DNA of 64,000 bases from WLWS01 sp965243105. GTDB lineage: Bacteria; Pseudomonadota; Gammaproteobacteria; Eutrophobiales; Eutrophobiaceae. This document shows, one piece after another, positions 50,675 to 58,512 of this stretch. The position numbers and the translations under genes are program-made. Each line of letters begins with the position of its first letter. Positions within the stretch are counted from its first letter, which is position 1. Below the pieces are notes generated by a model. The model searched no databases, was not told the origin of the DNA, and worked only from the letters and a program-made list of their open reading frames with translations. The DNA lies in NCBI GenBank assembly GCA_965243105.1, contig CBDEUC010000003.1, positions 2,046,001-2,110,000 on the forward strand. Direction: 5' to 3'.

Positions 50675-51337
50675 CTAGATGGAAACGGACATTTCCGGCA
50701 CGTTGTCCGGAACGACCAGTTCCCCTGCGGTCAGCTTGACGATTTCTTCAACGCTGACACCAGGCGCCCTTTCCACGAGGTGAAACTTGCCATCGCTGAT
50801 TTCCACGTAAGCAAGATCGGTAACAACCTTTTTTATGCAGGCGGCACCGGTCAGCGGCAGGCTGCACGCTGGCAGTAACTTTGACTCGCCGTGCTTACTG
50901 GCATGGGTCATGGTAACGATGATGTTATCCGCACCCGCAACCAGGTCCATGGCACCCCCCATGCCCTTGATCAACTTACCCGGGATCATCCACGAGGCGA
51001 TATTACCCTGTACGTCCACCTCAAAGGCGCCCAGCACGGTGAGATCCACGTGCCCACCCCGGATCATGGCAAATGAATCGGCGGATGAAAAAATAGATGC
51101 ACCGGTAATCGCCGTGACAGTTTGCTTTCCTGCATTGATCATGTCGGCGTCCAGTTCTTCCTCGGTAGGAAACGGTCCCATGCCAAGAAGACCATTCTCG
51201 GACTGCATCATGACTTCCATGCCTTCGGGAATGTAATTTGCCACCAGGGTAGGAATACCAATACCCAGGTTTACGTAGTAACCGTCCTGCAGCTCCTGCG
51301 CCACGCGCATTGCCATTTGTTCTCGTGTCAGTGCCAT
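50675..51337 (-). CDS. scoB: 3-oxoacid CoA-transferase, subunit B
   Basis: A 220-residue subunit with the catalytic glutamate in QSENGLLGMGPFP and the opening VAQELQDGYYVNLGIGIPT. It acts with subunit A, encoded 13 bases upstream, to move CoA from succinyl-CoA to acetoacetate in the cytoplasm. Acetoacetate is an end product of the fumarylacetoacetase reaction encoded nearby, so this pair probably finishes tyrosine breakdown. Butyrate- or acetate-type CoA donors cannot be excluded. Confidence 0.92.
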   Translation of the reverse strand: MALTREQMAMRVAQELQDGYYVNLGIGIPTLVANYIPEGMEVMMQSENGLLGMGPFPTEEELDADMINAGKQTVTAITGASIFSSADSFAMIRGGHVDLTVLGAFEVDVQGNIASWMIPGKLIKGMGGAMDLVAGADNIIVTMTHASKHGESKLLPACSLPLTGAACIKKVVTDLAYVEISDGKFHLVERAPGVSVEEIVKLTAGELVVPDNVPEMSVSI

Positions 51338-51350
51338 TACAGTAATTCCC

Positions 51351-52052
51351 TCATTCTGCTCGAATCGTGCGCTGCTCTATGCGCTTCTCAAACGTATTCT
51401 CGATAAGACGATTAACATATATGCCCGGTGTATGAATCTGTGACGGCTCAAGTTCCCCGGGCTCTACGATTTCTTCAACTTCAACCACGGTGATCCTGCC
51501 GGCGGTTGCGGCCATTGGGTTAAAGTTCTGCGCCGTGTGACGATAGATCACATTGCCATAACGATCGGCTTTCCAGCCCCTGACGATGGCAAAGTCGCCG
51601 GTGATGGCCTCTTCAAGAATATAATTACGTCCATTAAATTCGCGCACTTCCTTGCCTTCCCCCACCGGAGTGCCGTAGCCGGTTGCCGTGTAAAATGCCG
51701 GGATGCCCGCGCCGCCTGCGCGCATTTTCTCCGCCAGCGTGCCCTGGGGTGTCAGTTCTACTTCAAGTTCATCACTCAGGAATTGCCGTTCAAACTCCGC
51801 GTTTTCCCCAACGTAGGAAGACACCATTTTGCTTATCTGTTTCCCCTGCAGCAGGATCCCCAGGCCAAAATCATCTACACCACAGTTATTTGAAACGACG
51901 GTAAGATCATTGACGCCCATCTCCTTGATCTGGGCAATGCACCCTTCAGGAATGCCGCACAGGCCAAAGCCACCAGCAATGATAGTCATGCCACTTTCAA
52001 GGCCCGCCATCGCCTCTTCAAAACTGCCTACAACCTTGTCAAAACCTGACAT
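51351..52052 (-). CDS. scoA: 3-oxoacid CoA-transferase, subunit A
   Basis: A 233-residue subunit with the family's glycine-rich GMTIIAGGFGLCGIPEGCI and the segment VVSNNCGVDDFGLGILL. It is paired with subunit B in the usual A-B order. It starts at ATG 52052. The 171-base gap upstream holds a 13-base palindrome CGCCAAAATGGCG at 52082-52094 and a weak promoter-like region, so the pair may be transcribed separately from fahA-maiA. Confidence 0.92.
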   Translation of the reverse strand: MSGFDKVVGSFEEAMAGLESGMTIIAGGFGLCGIPEGCIAQIKEMGVNDLTVVSNNCGVDDFGLGILLQGKQISKMVSSYVGENAEFERQFLSDELEVELTPQGTLAEKMRAGGAGIPAFYTATGYGTPVGEGKEVREFNGRNYILEEAITGDFAIVRGWKADRYGNVIYRHTAQNFNPMAATAGRITVVEVEEIVEPGELEPSQIHTPGIYVNRLIENTFEKRIEQRTIRAE

Positions 52053-52223
52053 AAATTACTCCGTGAAAATTTTCTTCAGAACGCCAAAATGGCGCTAGCA
52101 TAGCAATAACAACACGATTTTATAAATCAAATAGCACTTCCGTAGCGGCCTGGATAGTCCACGTCAATCCAGGTGCCCTGTACAGCCTCGTTTTCGCGCG
52201 CTGAGCCTGGATCAGCGTCAATT

Positions 52224-53003
52224 TTATAACCCGTCTACAAAGCCCTGCATTAACTCCAGGCAGGTTTCTTGCTGGTCCCTGAAGGGAGTGTGCCTGCAGT
52301 TGCCCAGCATATGTAAATCCGAAGGGCCGCTGCATTGCGTTGCAATAGCATCCAGCTGTGCCCGGGTGGCATACTCATCCTCGTTTCCCTGCACCAGGAG
52401 CAGGGGGCAGTGCACGTCGGGAAGTATTTCCTCAATGTTCCATTCAAGCACTTCCGGGTTTGCCCAGAAGTCATACCATCCAAAAAATGCGCCATCCACA
52501 TCATCATGGTAGGCCGCCAGTTTTTCGCGCAGGCCAGACTCTTTATAGGCATTGAGCACGGGTACCACGCTACTCCAGGTCTCTTTCTCTACGAAAGTAT
52601 GGGGTGCCATCAGCACCATGCCCGTAGTAGTGGGCAGCTGGTTTGTTGCCGCGTAAATCAGAGCAATGGTGGCACCGTCACTGTGTCCAATCAGTACGGG
52701 TTCTTCAATTTCCATAGATACCAGCAGGGGTGCAAGCACATCGCAGGCCTCGTAGCTATGGTAGTCATTTTGCCTGGGCTCACTTAAACGGCTGGATTTG
52801 CCGTAGGATTCCCTGCTGTATAAAAAAACGTCCTGGCCGGTGCGCTCATGTAACTTTTGCGGAAAATCCTTCCAGGCAGAAACCGAACCCAGCCCTTCAT
52901 GCAACAGGACCAGGGTCTTTGCCGAATTTTCTTCTCCCCGAATCCAGCGATATTCGATACTGGCATCACCAAGACTGCATATGCCGTCTTCCTGGTTTGG
53001 CAC
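52224..53003 (-). CDS. Alpha/beta hydrolase associated with the homogentisate genes
   Basis: A 259-residue hydrolase. The oxyanion motif LLHEGLGSVSAWKDFP comes first, then the nucleophile elbow IGHSDGATIALIYAA, an acid in LLVQGNEDEYA and the histidine in CRHTPFRDQ. It begins 7 bases after the maiA stop, so it is probably the third gene of a fahA-maiA-hydrolase unit. It resembles small esterases or C-C hydrolases. A role on an aromatic ester or a pathway intermediate is inferred only from position. Confidence 0.8.
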   Translation of the reverse strand: MPNQEDGICSLGDASIEYRWIRGEENSAKTLVLLHEGLGSVSAWKDFPQKLHERTGQDVFLYSRESYGKSSRLSEPRQNDYHSYEACDVLAPLLVSMEIEEPVLIGHSDGATIALIYAATNQLPTTTGMVLMAPHTFVEKETWSSVVPVLNAYKESGLREKLAAYHDDVDGAFFGWYDFWANPEVLEWNIEEILPDVHCPLLLVQGNEDEYATRAQLDAIATQCSGPSDLHMLGNCRHTPFRDQQETCLELMQGFVDGL

Positions 53004-53010
53004 GGCGGCT

Positions 53011-53661
53011 TCAGGCTACCGCGTCGGGTTGCGCTTCGGGGATTGCAGCCTGGAATGCCTCGAGCTCAAGGCAGTTATTTTCTATCTCCAGCAGTGTCGG
53101 GAAATCCTCGAGCGGAACGTCAAAACGGTGTGCGTTGTATAACTGCGGAACCAGGCAGATATCGGCGATACTGACTGAATCGCCCATGCAATAGGGGCCT
53201 TTCCAGGAAGAAGCGCCGAGAGTTTTTTCCAGCGCATTAAAACCCAGTACTATCCAGTGTACGTACCACGCATCTTTTTTACTGTCGTCTACTTTCAATT
53301 CATGCTTGAGATACTTGAGGACCCTCAGGTTATCAAGCGGATGAATATCACAGGCTATGCTGAGCGCAAGCTGCCTGGTCATGGCACGTTGCTCCGCGTC
53401 ACCAGCTATTAATGGAACCTGGGGATAGCGCTCATCGAGGTATTCCATGATGGCCAGTGACTGGCTTAAGGACACATCACCATCAACAAGGGTTGGTACA
53501 AGACCCTGGGGGTTTATGGCTTTATATTCATCCTTGTGCTGTTCGCCCCCGTCTTTGAGCATGTGAACAGCAACAGTTTCATATTCCAGCCCTTTCAGGT
53601 TTAATGCAATCCGCACCCTGTAGGCCGCAGATGAGCGCCAGTAGCTGTAGAGTTTGATCAT
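53011..53661 (-). CDS. maiA: Maleylacetoacetate isomerase (zeta-class glutathione transferase)
   Basis: A 216-residue glutathione transferase fold. The zeta-class active-site motif SYWRSSAAYRVRIALNLKG is at the N-terminus, with NPQGLVPTLVDGDVSLSQSL for glutathione binding and a helical C-terminal domain. It isomerises maleylacetoacetate to fumarylacetoacetate with glutathione. Its ATG overlaps the fahA stop (ATGA), so translation is likely coupled. Confidence 0.95.
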   Translation of the reverse strand: MIKLYSYWRSSAAYRVRIALNLKGLEYETVAVHMLKDGGEQHKDEYKAINPQGLVPTLVDGDVSLSQSLAIMEYLDERYPQVPLIAGDAEQRAMTRQLALSIACDIHPLDNLRVLKYLKHELKVDDSKKDAWYVHWIVLGFNALEKTLGASSWKGPYCMGDSVSIADICLVPQLYNAHRFDVPLEDFPTLLEIENNCLELEAFQAAIPEAQPDAVA

Positions 53662-54650
53662 TCCGCAGGAGTGTACTGTTTAACTTTCTGATCGATCTTG
53701 CCGAAAATGGACTCACCATTTTTATCAAGCATCTCTATTTCAATGCGGTCACCAAACTGCATGAAAGGTGTTGAAGGCTTGCCGTCGGCAATGGTTTCAA
53801 GACAGCGAATTTCTGCCAGGCACGAGGAGCCATCCTTGCTGCCAACATTGGCAATAGTACCGGAGCCGATGACTGTTCCAGCCATGAGAGGCCTTGATTT
53901 TGCGGCGTGGTTAATGAGCTGGGGAAAATCAAACACCATGTCGACACCGGCATTGGGTGTGCCTACCTTTTCCCCGTTCAGGGTGCTGTGCAGGGGCAGG
54001 TGCACGCGTTTACCATCCCAGGCATCACCAAGTTCGTCGGGTGTGATCGCCACCGGTGTAAAAGAAGTGTGGGGCTTGGACTGGTAAAAACCAAACTGCT
54101 TTGCAAGCTCTGCCGGGATGAGGTTTCTCAGTGAGACATCATTGACGAGCGCAATAAGCTTGATGTGCTTGCCGGCATTGTCTACCGACACGCCAGCGGG
54201 GACATCATCAGTAAAGACGACAACTTCCGATTCAAAATCAATTCCCCAGGCCTCGTCCTGAACCGGGATATCATCATGGGGACCCAGGAAAACATCGGAT
54301 GCACCCATGTACATCAGGGGATCTGTCCAGAATGATTCCGGAAGCTCTGCGCCCCTGGCCTTTCGCACCAGTTCCACATGGGTGACATAGGCACTGCCAT
54401 CTGCCCAGTGGTAAGAGCGGGGCAGGGGAGCTGCAAGTGTGCTGGTATCAAGATCAAAGCTGTCCTCTGCCGTACCTTCCTGCAGCTGATCAAACACCGC
54501 TTCAAGCTGCGGCGCTTTTTCACTCCACTCGTCCATGGCTGCCTGCATCGTGTGCGCTATTGCCGGCACTTTTACAGCCCTTGTCATATCACGGTTAACC
54601 ACGATAAGCGTGCCGTCACGGCCGCCTTCTTTGAGACTCGCTAGTTTCAC
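53658..54650 (-). CDS. fahA: Fumarylacetoacetase (fumarylacetoacetate hydrolase family)
   Basis: A 330-residue FAH-family hydrolase. The metal-site features are WGIDFESEVVVFTDDVPAGV, SKPHTSFTPVAITPDELG and AGTVIGSGTIANVGSKDGSS. It cleaves fumarylacetoacetate to fumarate and acetoacetate. The start is GTG 54650 with GGGAGA upstream. It is divergent from hmgA across a 139-base region with a MarR-type operator, which may affect both directions. Confidence 0.93.
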   Translation of the reverse strand: MKLASLKEGGRDGTLIVVNRDMTRAVKVPAIAHTMQAAMDEWSEKAPQLEAVFDQLQEGTAEDSFDLDTSTLAAPLPRSYHWADGSAYVTHVELVRKARGAELPESFWTDPLMYMGASDVFLGPHDDIPVQDEAWGIDFESEVVVFTDDVPAGVSVDNAGKHIKLIALVNDVSLRNLIPAELAKQFGFYQSKPHTSFTPVAITPDELGDAWDGKRVHLPLHSTLNGEKVGTPNAGVDMVFDFPQLINHAAKSRPLMAGTVIGSGTIANVGSKDGSSCLAEIRCLETIADGKPSTPFMQFGDRIEIEMLDKNGESIFGKIDQKVKQYTPAE

Positions 54651-54725
54651 TTGTTTCTCCCGCTGTAGAGCAATACCCGGACCTTACCATCATTCTAGCT
54701 CCTGGATTGAGCGAATTCCGGATTC

Positions 54726-54754
54726 TTGAAATTAGTTACATTTGTAACTATACT
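54726..54754 (+). promoter_or_regulatory. Sigma-70 promoter of hmgA
   Basis: TTGAAA at 54726-54731 and TATACT at 54749-54754 are separated by 17 bases. Transcription should start near 54761, about 29 bases before the ATG, with AGAGG as ribosome binding site. The spacer holds an operator-like palindrome in the same register as at hpd. Confidence 0.7.
54733..54750. promoter_or_regulatory. MarR-type operator within the hmgA promoter spacer
   Basis: The 18-base palindrome TAGTTACATTTGTAACTA begins one base after the -35 box and overlaps the first two bases of the -10 box, exactly as operator 1 does at hpd. It differs from the hpd half-site symmetrically (TAGTTA/TAACTA instead of TAGTTG/CAACTA). 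Confidence 0.7.
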
Positions 54755-54789
54755 GCTTTTATTCTATACGTCAAGCAGAGGTTATCGAC

Positions 54790-56121
54790 ATGGCTACCGT
54801 GATGAAAACGGATAATGACGCACAAGCGGATGCTGCCGCGGAACTTGAATACCTGAATGGTTTCGGCAATGAACATCAATCCGAAGCCCTTGAGGGTGCC
54901 TTACCGCGTGGACAATTTTCGCCACAAAAAGTCCCCTACGGGCTGTATGCGGAGAAATTCTCTGGTACAGCCTTTACCGCACCAAGGGCAAGCAATTTTC
55001 GCAACTGGTTTTATCGAATCCGGCCGTCCGTTGTGCAGGGTGATTTTGAGCGCATGGATAATGGCCTTATCAGGAGCGGTCCAATCACCGAGATCGAAAC
55101 ACCGCCAAACCAGCTGCGCTGGGATCCCTTTCCTGTTCCAGAGACGTCCACGGATTTTATCGAGGGTTTAACTACGATTGCAGCCAACGGTAACGTGGGT
55201 GTGACCGGGATCGGTATCCACATGTACCTGGCTAACAGCAGCATGGAGAAACGTTTCTTTTATAACAGTGACGGTGAGTTACTTATCGTACCGCAACAGG
55301 GGACATTTCGAGCCCATACTGAATGCGGTGTACTGGATGTTCGACCGGGCGAGATATGCGTGATTCCACGGGGTATCAAGTTCCGTGTTGTATTACCGGA
55401 TGGGCCGAGTCGTGGGTATGTGTGTGAGAACTATGGAGCACAGTTCCAGCTTCCGGAACGTGGCCCGGTGGGTTCAGACGGTTATGCTAACGACCGGGAT
55501 TTCCTTGCTCCCGTTGCAAGCTATGAAGACCGGGAAGGCGAATTTGAGCTGGTAAACAAGTTTATGGGTAACCTGTTTCGCTGTGATATCGGTCATTCAC
55601 CGCTCGATGTCGTGGCCTGGGTCGGCACCGCGGTTCCCTACAAGTATGATCTTTCACTGTTTAATACCATGAACACGGTGAGTTACGATCACCCTGATCC
55701 ATCCATCTTCACGGTACTTTCATCCCAGCTTGATTCACCGGGCGTGGCTAACGCGGATTTTGTTATTTTCCCGGCGCGATGGATGGTGGCCGAGGACACG
55801 TTTCGCCCACCCTGGTATCACCGTAACCTGATGAGTGAATTCATGGGTTTGATCCATGGTATGTACGATGCCAAGCCCGAGGGCTTTGTGCCAGGCGGTG
55901 CAAGTTTACACAACAGCATGTCAGCCCATGGGCCTGATGTTGATGCCTTTGAGGGGGCGTCAAATGCTGAGCTTAAACCACATCGATACGACAATACCCT
56001 GGCTTTCATGTTTGAATCGCGCTTTGTTATCCAGCCAACAAGGTATGCACTTGAGTGTGAGCAGCGACAGGCCAACTACGTACACTGCTGGCAGGGCCTC
56101 AACAAGCATTTCGGTAAGTAA
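54790..56121 (+). CDS. hmgA: Homogentisate 1,2-dioxygenase
   Basis: A 443-residue enzyme of typical length. Recognisable segments are LEYLNGFGNEHQSEAL, the cupin strand ECGVLDVRPGEICVIPRGIKF, RCDIGHSPLDVVAWVG, FPARWMVAEDTFRPPWYHRN and MSAHGPDVDAFEGAS, which carry the His and Glu ligands of the Fe(II) site. It opens the homogentisate ring to maleylacetoacetate. The MarR gene follows after 5 bases, so regulator and enzyme share this promoter. Confidence 0.97.
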   Translation: MATVMKTDNDAQADAAAELEYLNGFGNEHQSEALEGALPRGQFSPQKVPYGLYAEKFSGTAFTAPRASNFRNWFYRIRPSVVQGDFERMDNGLIRSGPITEIETPPNQLRWDPFPVPETSTDFIEGLTTIAANGNVGVTGIGIHMYLANSSMEKRFFYNSDGELLIVPQQGTFRAHTECGVLDVRPGEICVIPRGIKFRVVLPDGPSRGYVCENYGAQFQLPERGPVGSDGYANDRDFLAPVASYEDREGEFELVNKFMGNLFRCDIGHSPLDVVAWVGTAVPYKYDLSLFNTMNTVSYDHPDPSIFTVLSSQLDSPGVANADFVIFPARWMVAEDTFRPPWYHRNLMSEFMGLIHGMYDAKPEGFVPGGASLHNSMSAHGPDVDAFEGASNAELKPHRYDNTLAFMFESRFVIQPTRYALECEQRQANYVHCWQGLNKHFGK

Positions 56122-56126
56122 GCAAA

Positions 56127-56594
56127 ATGACAAAGTCGGTGCCAGGCATTCTTGACCTGAAGAACTTCCTGCCTTATCGCCTGTCTGTTGTGACAAACAA
56201 GGTCAGCAGTAACCTGGCCAGTATGTATTCGCTCAAGTTTGACCTGAGCATTGCCGAGTGGCGTGTCATGGCAGTACTGGGGCAGCAAAGCGATCTGTCG
56301 GCAGATGAAGTCTGTCGTGAAACAGAGATGGACAAGGTGACAGTAAGCCGCGCCGTGACAAAATTGCTCAAGAAGAAACTGTTGCAGCGCAGTTTTTCCA
56401 GGGAAGACCGGCGTCGCTCTATTCTTTGCCTGTCCAGCCGCGGCTACTCTACCTACTCGCAGATAATCCCCATGGCATTGAGCTATGAGGAATCCCTGCT
56501 GTCCGCGCTAAGTGAAAAAGAGGCCAGGCAACTGGATGAACTGCTGCTCAAGTTGAACGGGCAGGCACAGGCGTTGGCTCAATCTGAAGGCTAA
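56127..56594 (+). CDS. MarR-family transcriptional regulator co-transcribed with hmgA
   Basis: A 155-residue winged-helix protein paralogous to the regulator at 45115-45567. It shares the FLPYRLSVVTNKVSS opening and the REDRRRSILCLS wing. The recognition helix differs (EMDKVTVSRAVTKLLKKK). Lying in the hmgA transcript behind an operator in that promoter, it probably represses hmgA and itself. The altered operator half-site at hmgA compared with hpd fits the altered recognition helix. Confidence 0.85.
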   Translation: MTKSVPGILDLKNFLPYRLSVVTNKVSSNLASMYSLKFDLSIAEWRVMAVLGQQSDLSADEVCRETEMDKVTVSRAVTKLLKKKLLQRSFSREDRRRSILCLSSRGYSTYSQIIPMALSYEESLLSALSEKEARQLDELLLKLNGQAQALAQSEG

Positions 56595-56595
56595 C

Positions 56596-56624
56596 AGGCG
56601 AATCGGCGCTGGCGTTGGTCGCCT
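56596..56624. terminator. Possible bidirectional terminator hairpin between convergent genes
   Basis: AGGCGA at 56596-56601 pairs with TCGCCT at 56619-56624, with further G-C rich pairing possible inside. It fills the 35-base gap between the MarR gene and the convergent aldehyde oxidoreductase gene. No T-run follows, so intrinsic termination is uncertain. Confidence 0.3.
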
Positions 56625-56629
56625 ATGCG

Positions 56630-58351
56630 CTACCCACGCCCTGCATCGAGCAGGTTATTTAACTCCTCGCTGTGGAACCGTGCGCGTTTTCCCGTGGGTT
56701 GCAGCTCTTCTTCGTAAAAGAAAGCGGGTAGCTCGTCATCTTTCTCGGTAAACCCGGCAGCCTTGTTAAACTCAGTTTCAAGCTCAAGGGTTTTGCGGCC
56801 GAGTTTCATAAAGAAAGAACTGTCAAGGTCAGTGCCATGGGCATCGTTGATGGCATTGGCAACCAGTTCAAGCTCCGCGGTCGTGACACTGCGTCCAAAT
56901 AAACACAGGCCAAGGGAATCGGTCGCTGCGAATCCAATTTGCGTATCAAGGCTGGCTTCAAGCACCTCCTTTGCACCTTTGCCGGTCGCATCAAAACGAG
57001 GCAGGTTACCCGCGGTGTGATCCGCACCCTGTGCAGAAAGCATCATGGTCACGCCGGTGACTTCGACAACACGTGGATCGTATGCACTGATAGCCTGCTT
57101 CTTGATAACCGGTACACGTTCAACGCCATAGTGTTCACCTACACGTGCTGTGCCCTGCGCCCAGAGTTTTCCGTCCTCACTTCCCTTGCGAATTTCTTCC
57201 AGCACGCTGATGATAAAATCCAGGTCACCAAACTTGCCGACGCCGGCTTCCATCAGTACGCCAATCATGGCACCGGTTTCAATGGTGTCAATTCCCAGGT
57301 CGTTGGCGATGTAATTGATATGGGCAAGATCGTCAGGATCGGATAATCCGCAATTGGTACCCATGAGACCGATGGTTTCATACTCGACTGGTGACACGAC
57401 TTCGTTACCATCCTTGTCGGCGTAAATATTACTGCACTGGATCAGGCAGCCAGGCATACAGGCATGGGAAGGATCGCCGCCACGAGCGATGTTCTGCTCG
57501 CGGATGAAATCACCACCCATTTTCATGGTCTCCTTATCTGTATCAACCAGCCGACCGTTACTGAAATTATTCACCGGCAGGCCTCCGATATGATTCATAT
57601 AGTCAGCCATCATGGCCGTCCCCAGTTTTCGATAACTGTCCACCATGCTATCGGTCTTTATTTTGCCGGCATATTCCTTGATCGCGCCGATCACTTTCTT
57701 GCGCTCGTGTAGCTCCGGCATCTTGTGCAGTTCCATGACAATTGCCTTCACCCTTTTACTACCCATCACCGCCCCGATTCCTCCCCGGGCTGCGAGACGT
57801 GAGGGTCGCAGGTCAGTATCACTGATAGCGATACCTGCCAGGAGTCCCTGGTATTCTCCTACGGGGCCGCACAGGGCAATACTGGTTTTCTTACCGTACT
57901 TTTCATGCAGCTGGGCCGCTGTTTCAAAATTCCCCTTGCCCATGTAGGGCCTGGCATCGTCAAAATTTATATCGCCTTCTTTTGATATGTGAATAATCAC
58001 CCACTCATCAGCGACGCCATAGAGATTCAGTCCCGAGATATGTAACTGGCCCATGGCAACACCCAGCGTGCCTCCCGCATTGGCTTCCTTGATACCACCT
58101 GTCAGTGGACTCTTGCAGCCGAAACTGGTGCGGTTGGCATTGGAAAAGTTGGTGCCTGCAAAGGGGCCGGCTGAAATAATCAAGGGGTTGTCAGCGGACA
58201 GGGGATCCACCTTTGCAATATCGTTCTCACAAAGGGTCTTTGCGATAAGATAACGACCGGCAAAGGCGACTTCTTCGCCACTGATTTCCTTCTTGTCGAT
58301 TTCCTTTTTATCCAGGTCTATGTGCAGGTATGAGCGCGAGACATTTGTCAT
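56630..58351 (-). CDS. Aldehyde ferredoxin oxidoreductase family protein (tungsten/molybdenum bis-pterin)
   Basis: A 573-residue AOR-family enzyme. The N-terminal domain reads ISAGPFAGTNFSNANRTSFG, with ARGGIGAVMGSKRVKAIV for pterin binding. The cluster cysteines are CMPGCLIQC (a Cx3Cx3C spacing) and a C-terminal Cys in DSLGLCLFG. Such enzymes oxidise aldehydes to acids with ferredoxin or a partner subunit. No ferredoxin or polyferredoxin gene is adjacent. The next gene upstream is separated by a palindromic repeat. Its substrate could be an aromatic aldehyde from amine or phenol breakdown, by inference from position. Confidence 0.85.
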   Translation of the reverse strand: MTNVSRSYLHIDLDKKEIDKKEISGEEVAFAGRYLIAKTLCENDIAKVDPLSADNPLIISAGPFAGTNFSNANRTSFGCKSPLTGGIKEANAGGTLGVAMGQLHISGLNLYGVADEWVIIHISKEGDINFDDARPYMGKGNFETAAQLHEKYGKKTSIALCGPVGEYQGLLAGIAISDTDLRPSRLAARGGIGAVMGSKRVKAIVMELHKMPELHERKKVIGAIKEYAGKIKTDSMVDSYRKLGTAMMADYMNHIGGLPVNNFSNGRLVDTDKETMKMGGDFIREQNIARGGDPSHACMPGCLIQCSNIYADKDGNEVVSPVEYETIGLMGTNCGLSDPDDLAHINYIANDLGIDTIETGAMIGVLMEAGVGKFGDLDFIISVLEEIRKGSEDGKLWAQGTARVGEHYGVERVPVIKKQAISAYDPRVVEVTGVTMMLSAQGADHTAGNLPRFDATGKGAKEVLEASLDTQIGFAATDSLGLCLFGRSVTTAELELVANAINDAHGTDLDSSFFMKLGRKTLELETEFNKAAGFTEKDDELPAFFYEEELQPTGKRARFHSEELNNLLDAGRG

Positions 58352-58395
58352 GTATTTATAACTCCAAATTCAATGTTAAGCAGTTACGTGGCAAA

Positions 58396-58496
58396 CACTT
58401 GCATTGACAGATTAGCGGACCTTCAGCGGCAGGGATGCCGCTGTTGAGCGTACATGGAAGTATTCACAGCGCGTCCGCGTTCTGTCGATGTAAGTG
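58396..58496. repeat. Palindromic intergenic repeat element, copy B
   Basis: Outer arms CACTTGCATTGACAG (58396-58410) and CTGTCGATGTAAGTG (58482-58496) are inverted, matching at 13 of 15 positions. The conserved core (complement of 58446-58471, beginning CGCTGTGAATACTTCC) matches copy A at 2112-2137. The adjoining hairpin CAGCGGCA (58424-58431) with TGCCGCTG (58436-58443) is a perfect 8-bp stem with a 4-base loop. Stem and arms differ in sequence from copy A but remain paired. Confidence 0.7.
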
Positions 58497-58512
58497 CATT
58501 CCAGCTTTAGTC

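Noticed and set aside
52149..52173. Hairpin CCTGGAT/ATCCAGG as a terminator of the scoA or hydrolase transcripts
   Set aside because: It lacks a T-run on either strand and lies far from the hydrolase stop in the wrong orientation to be convincing.
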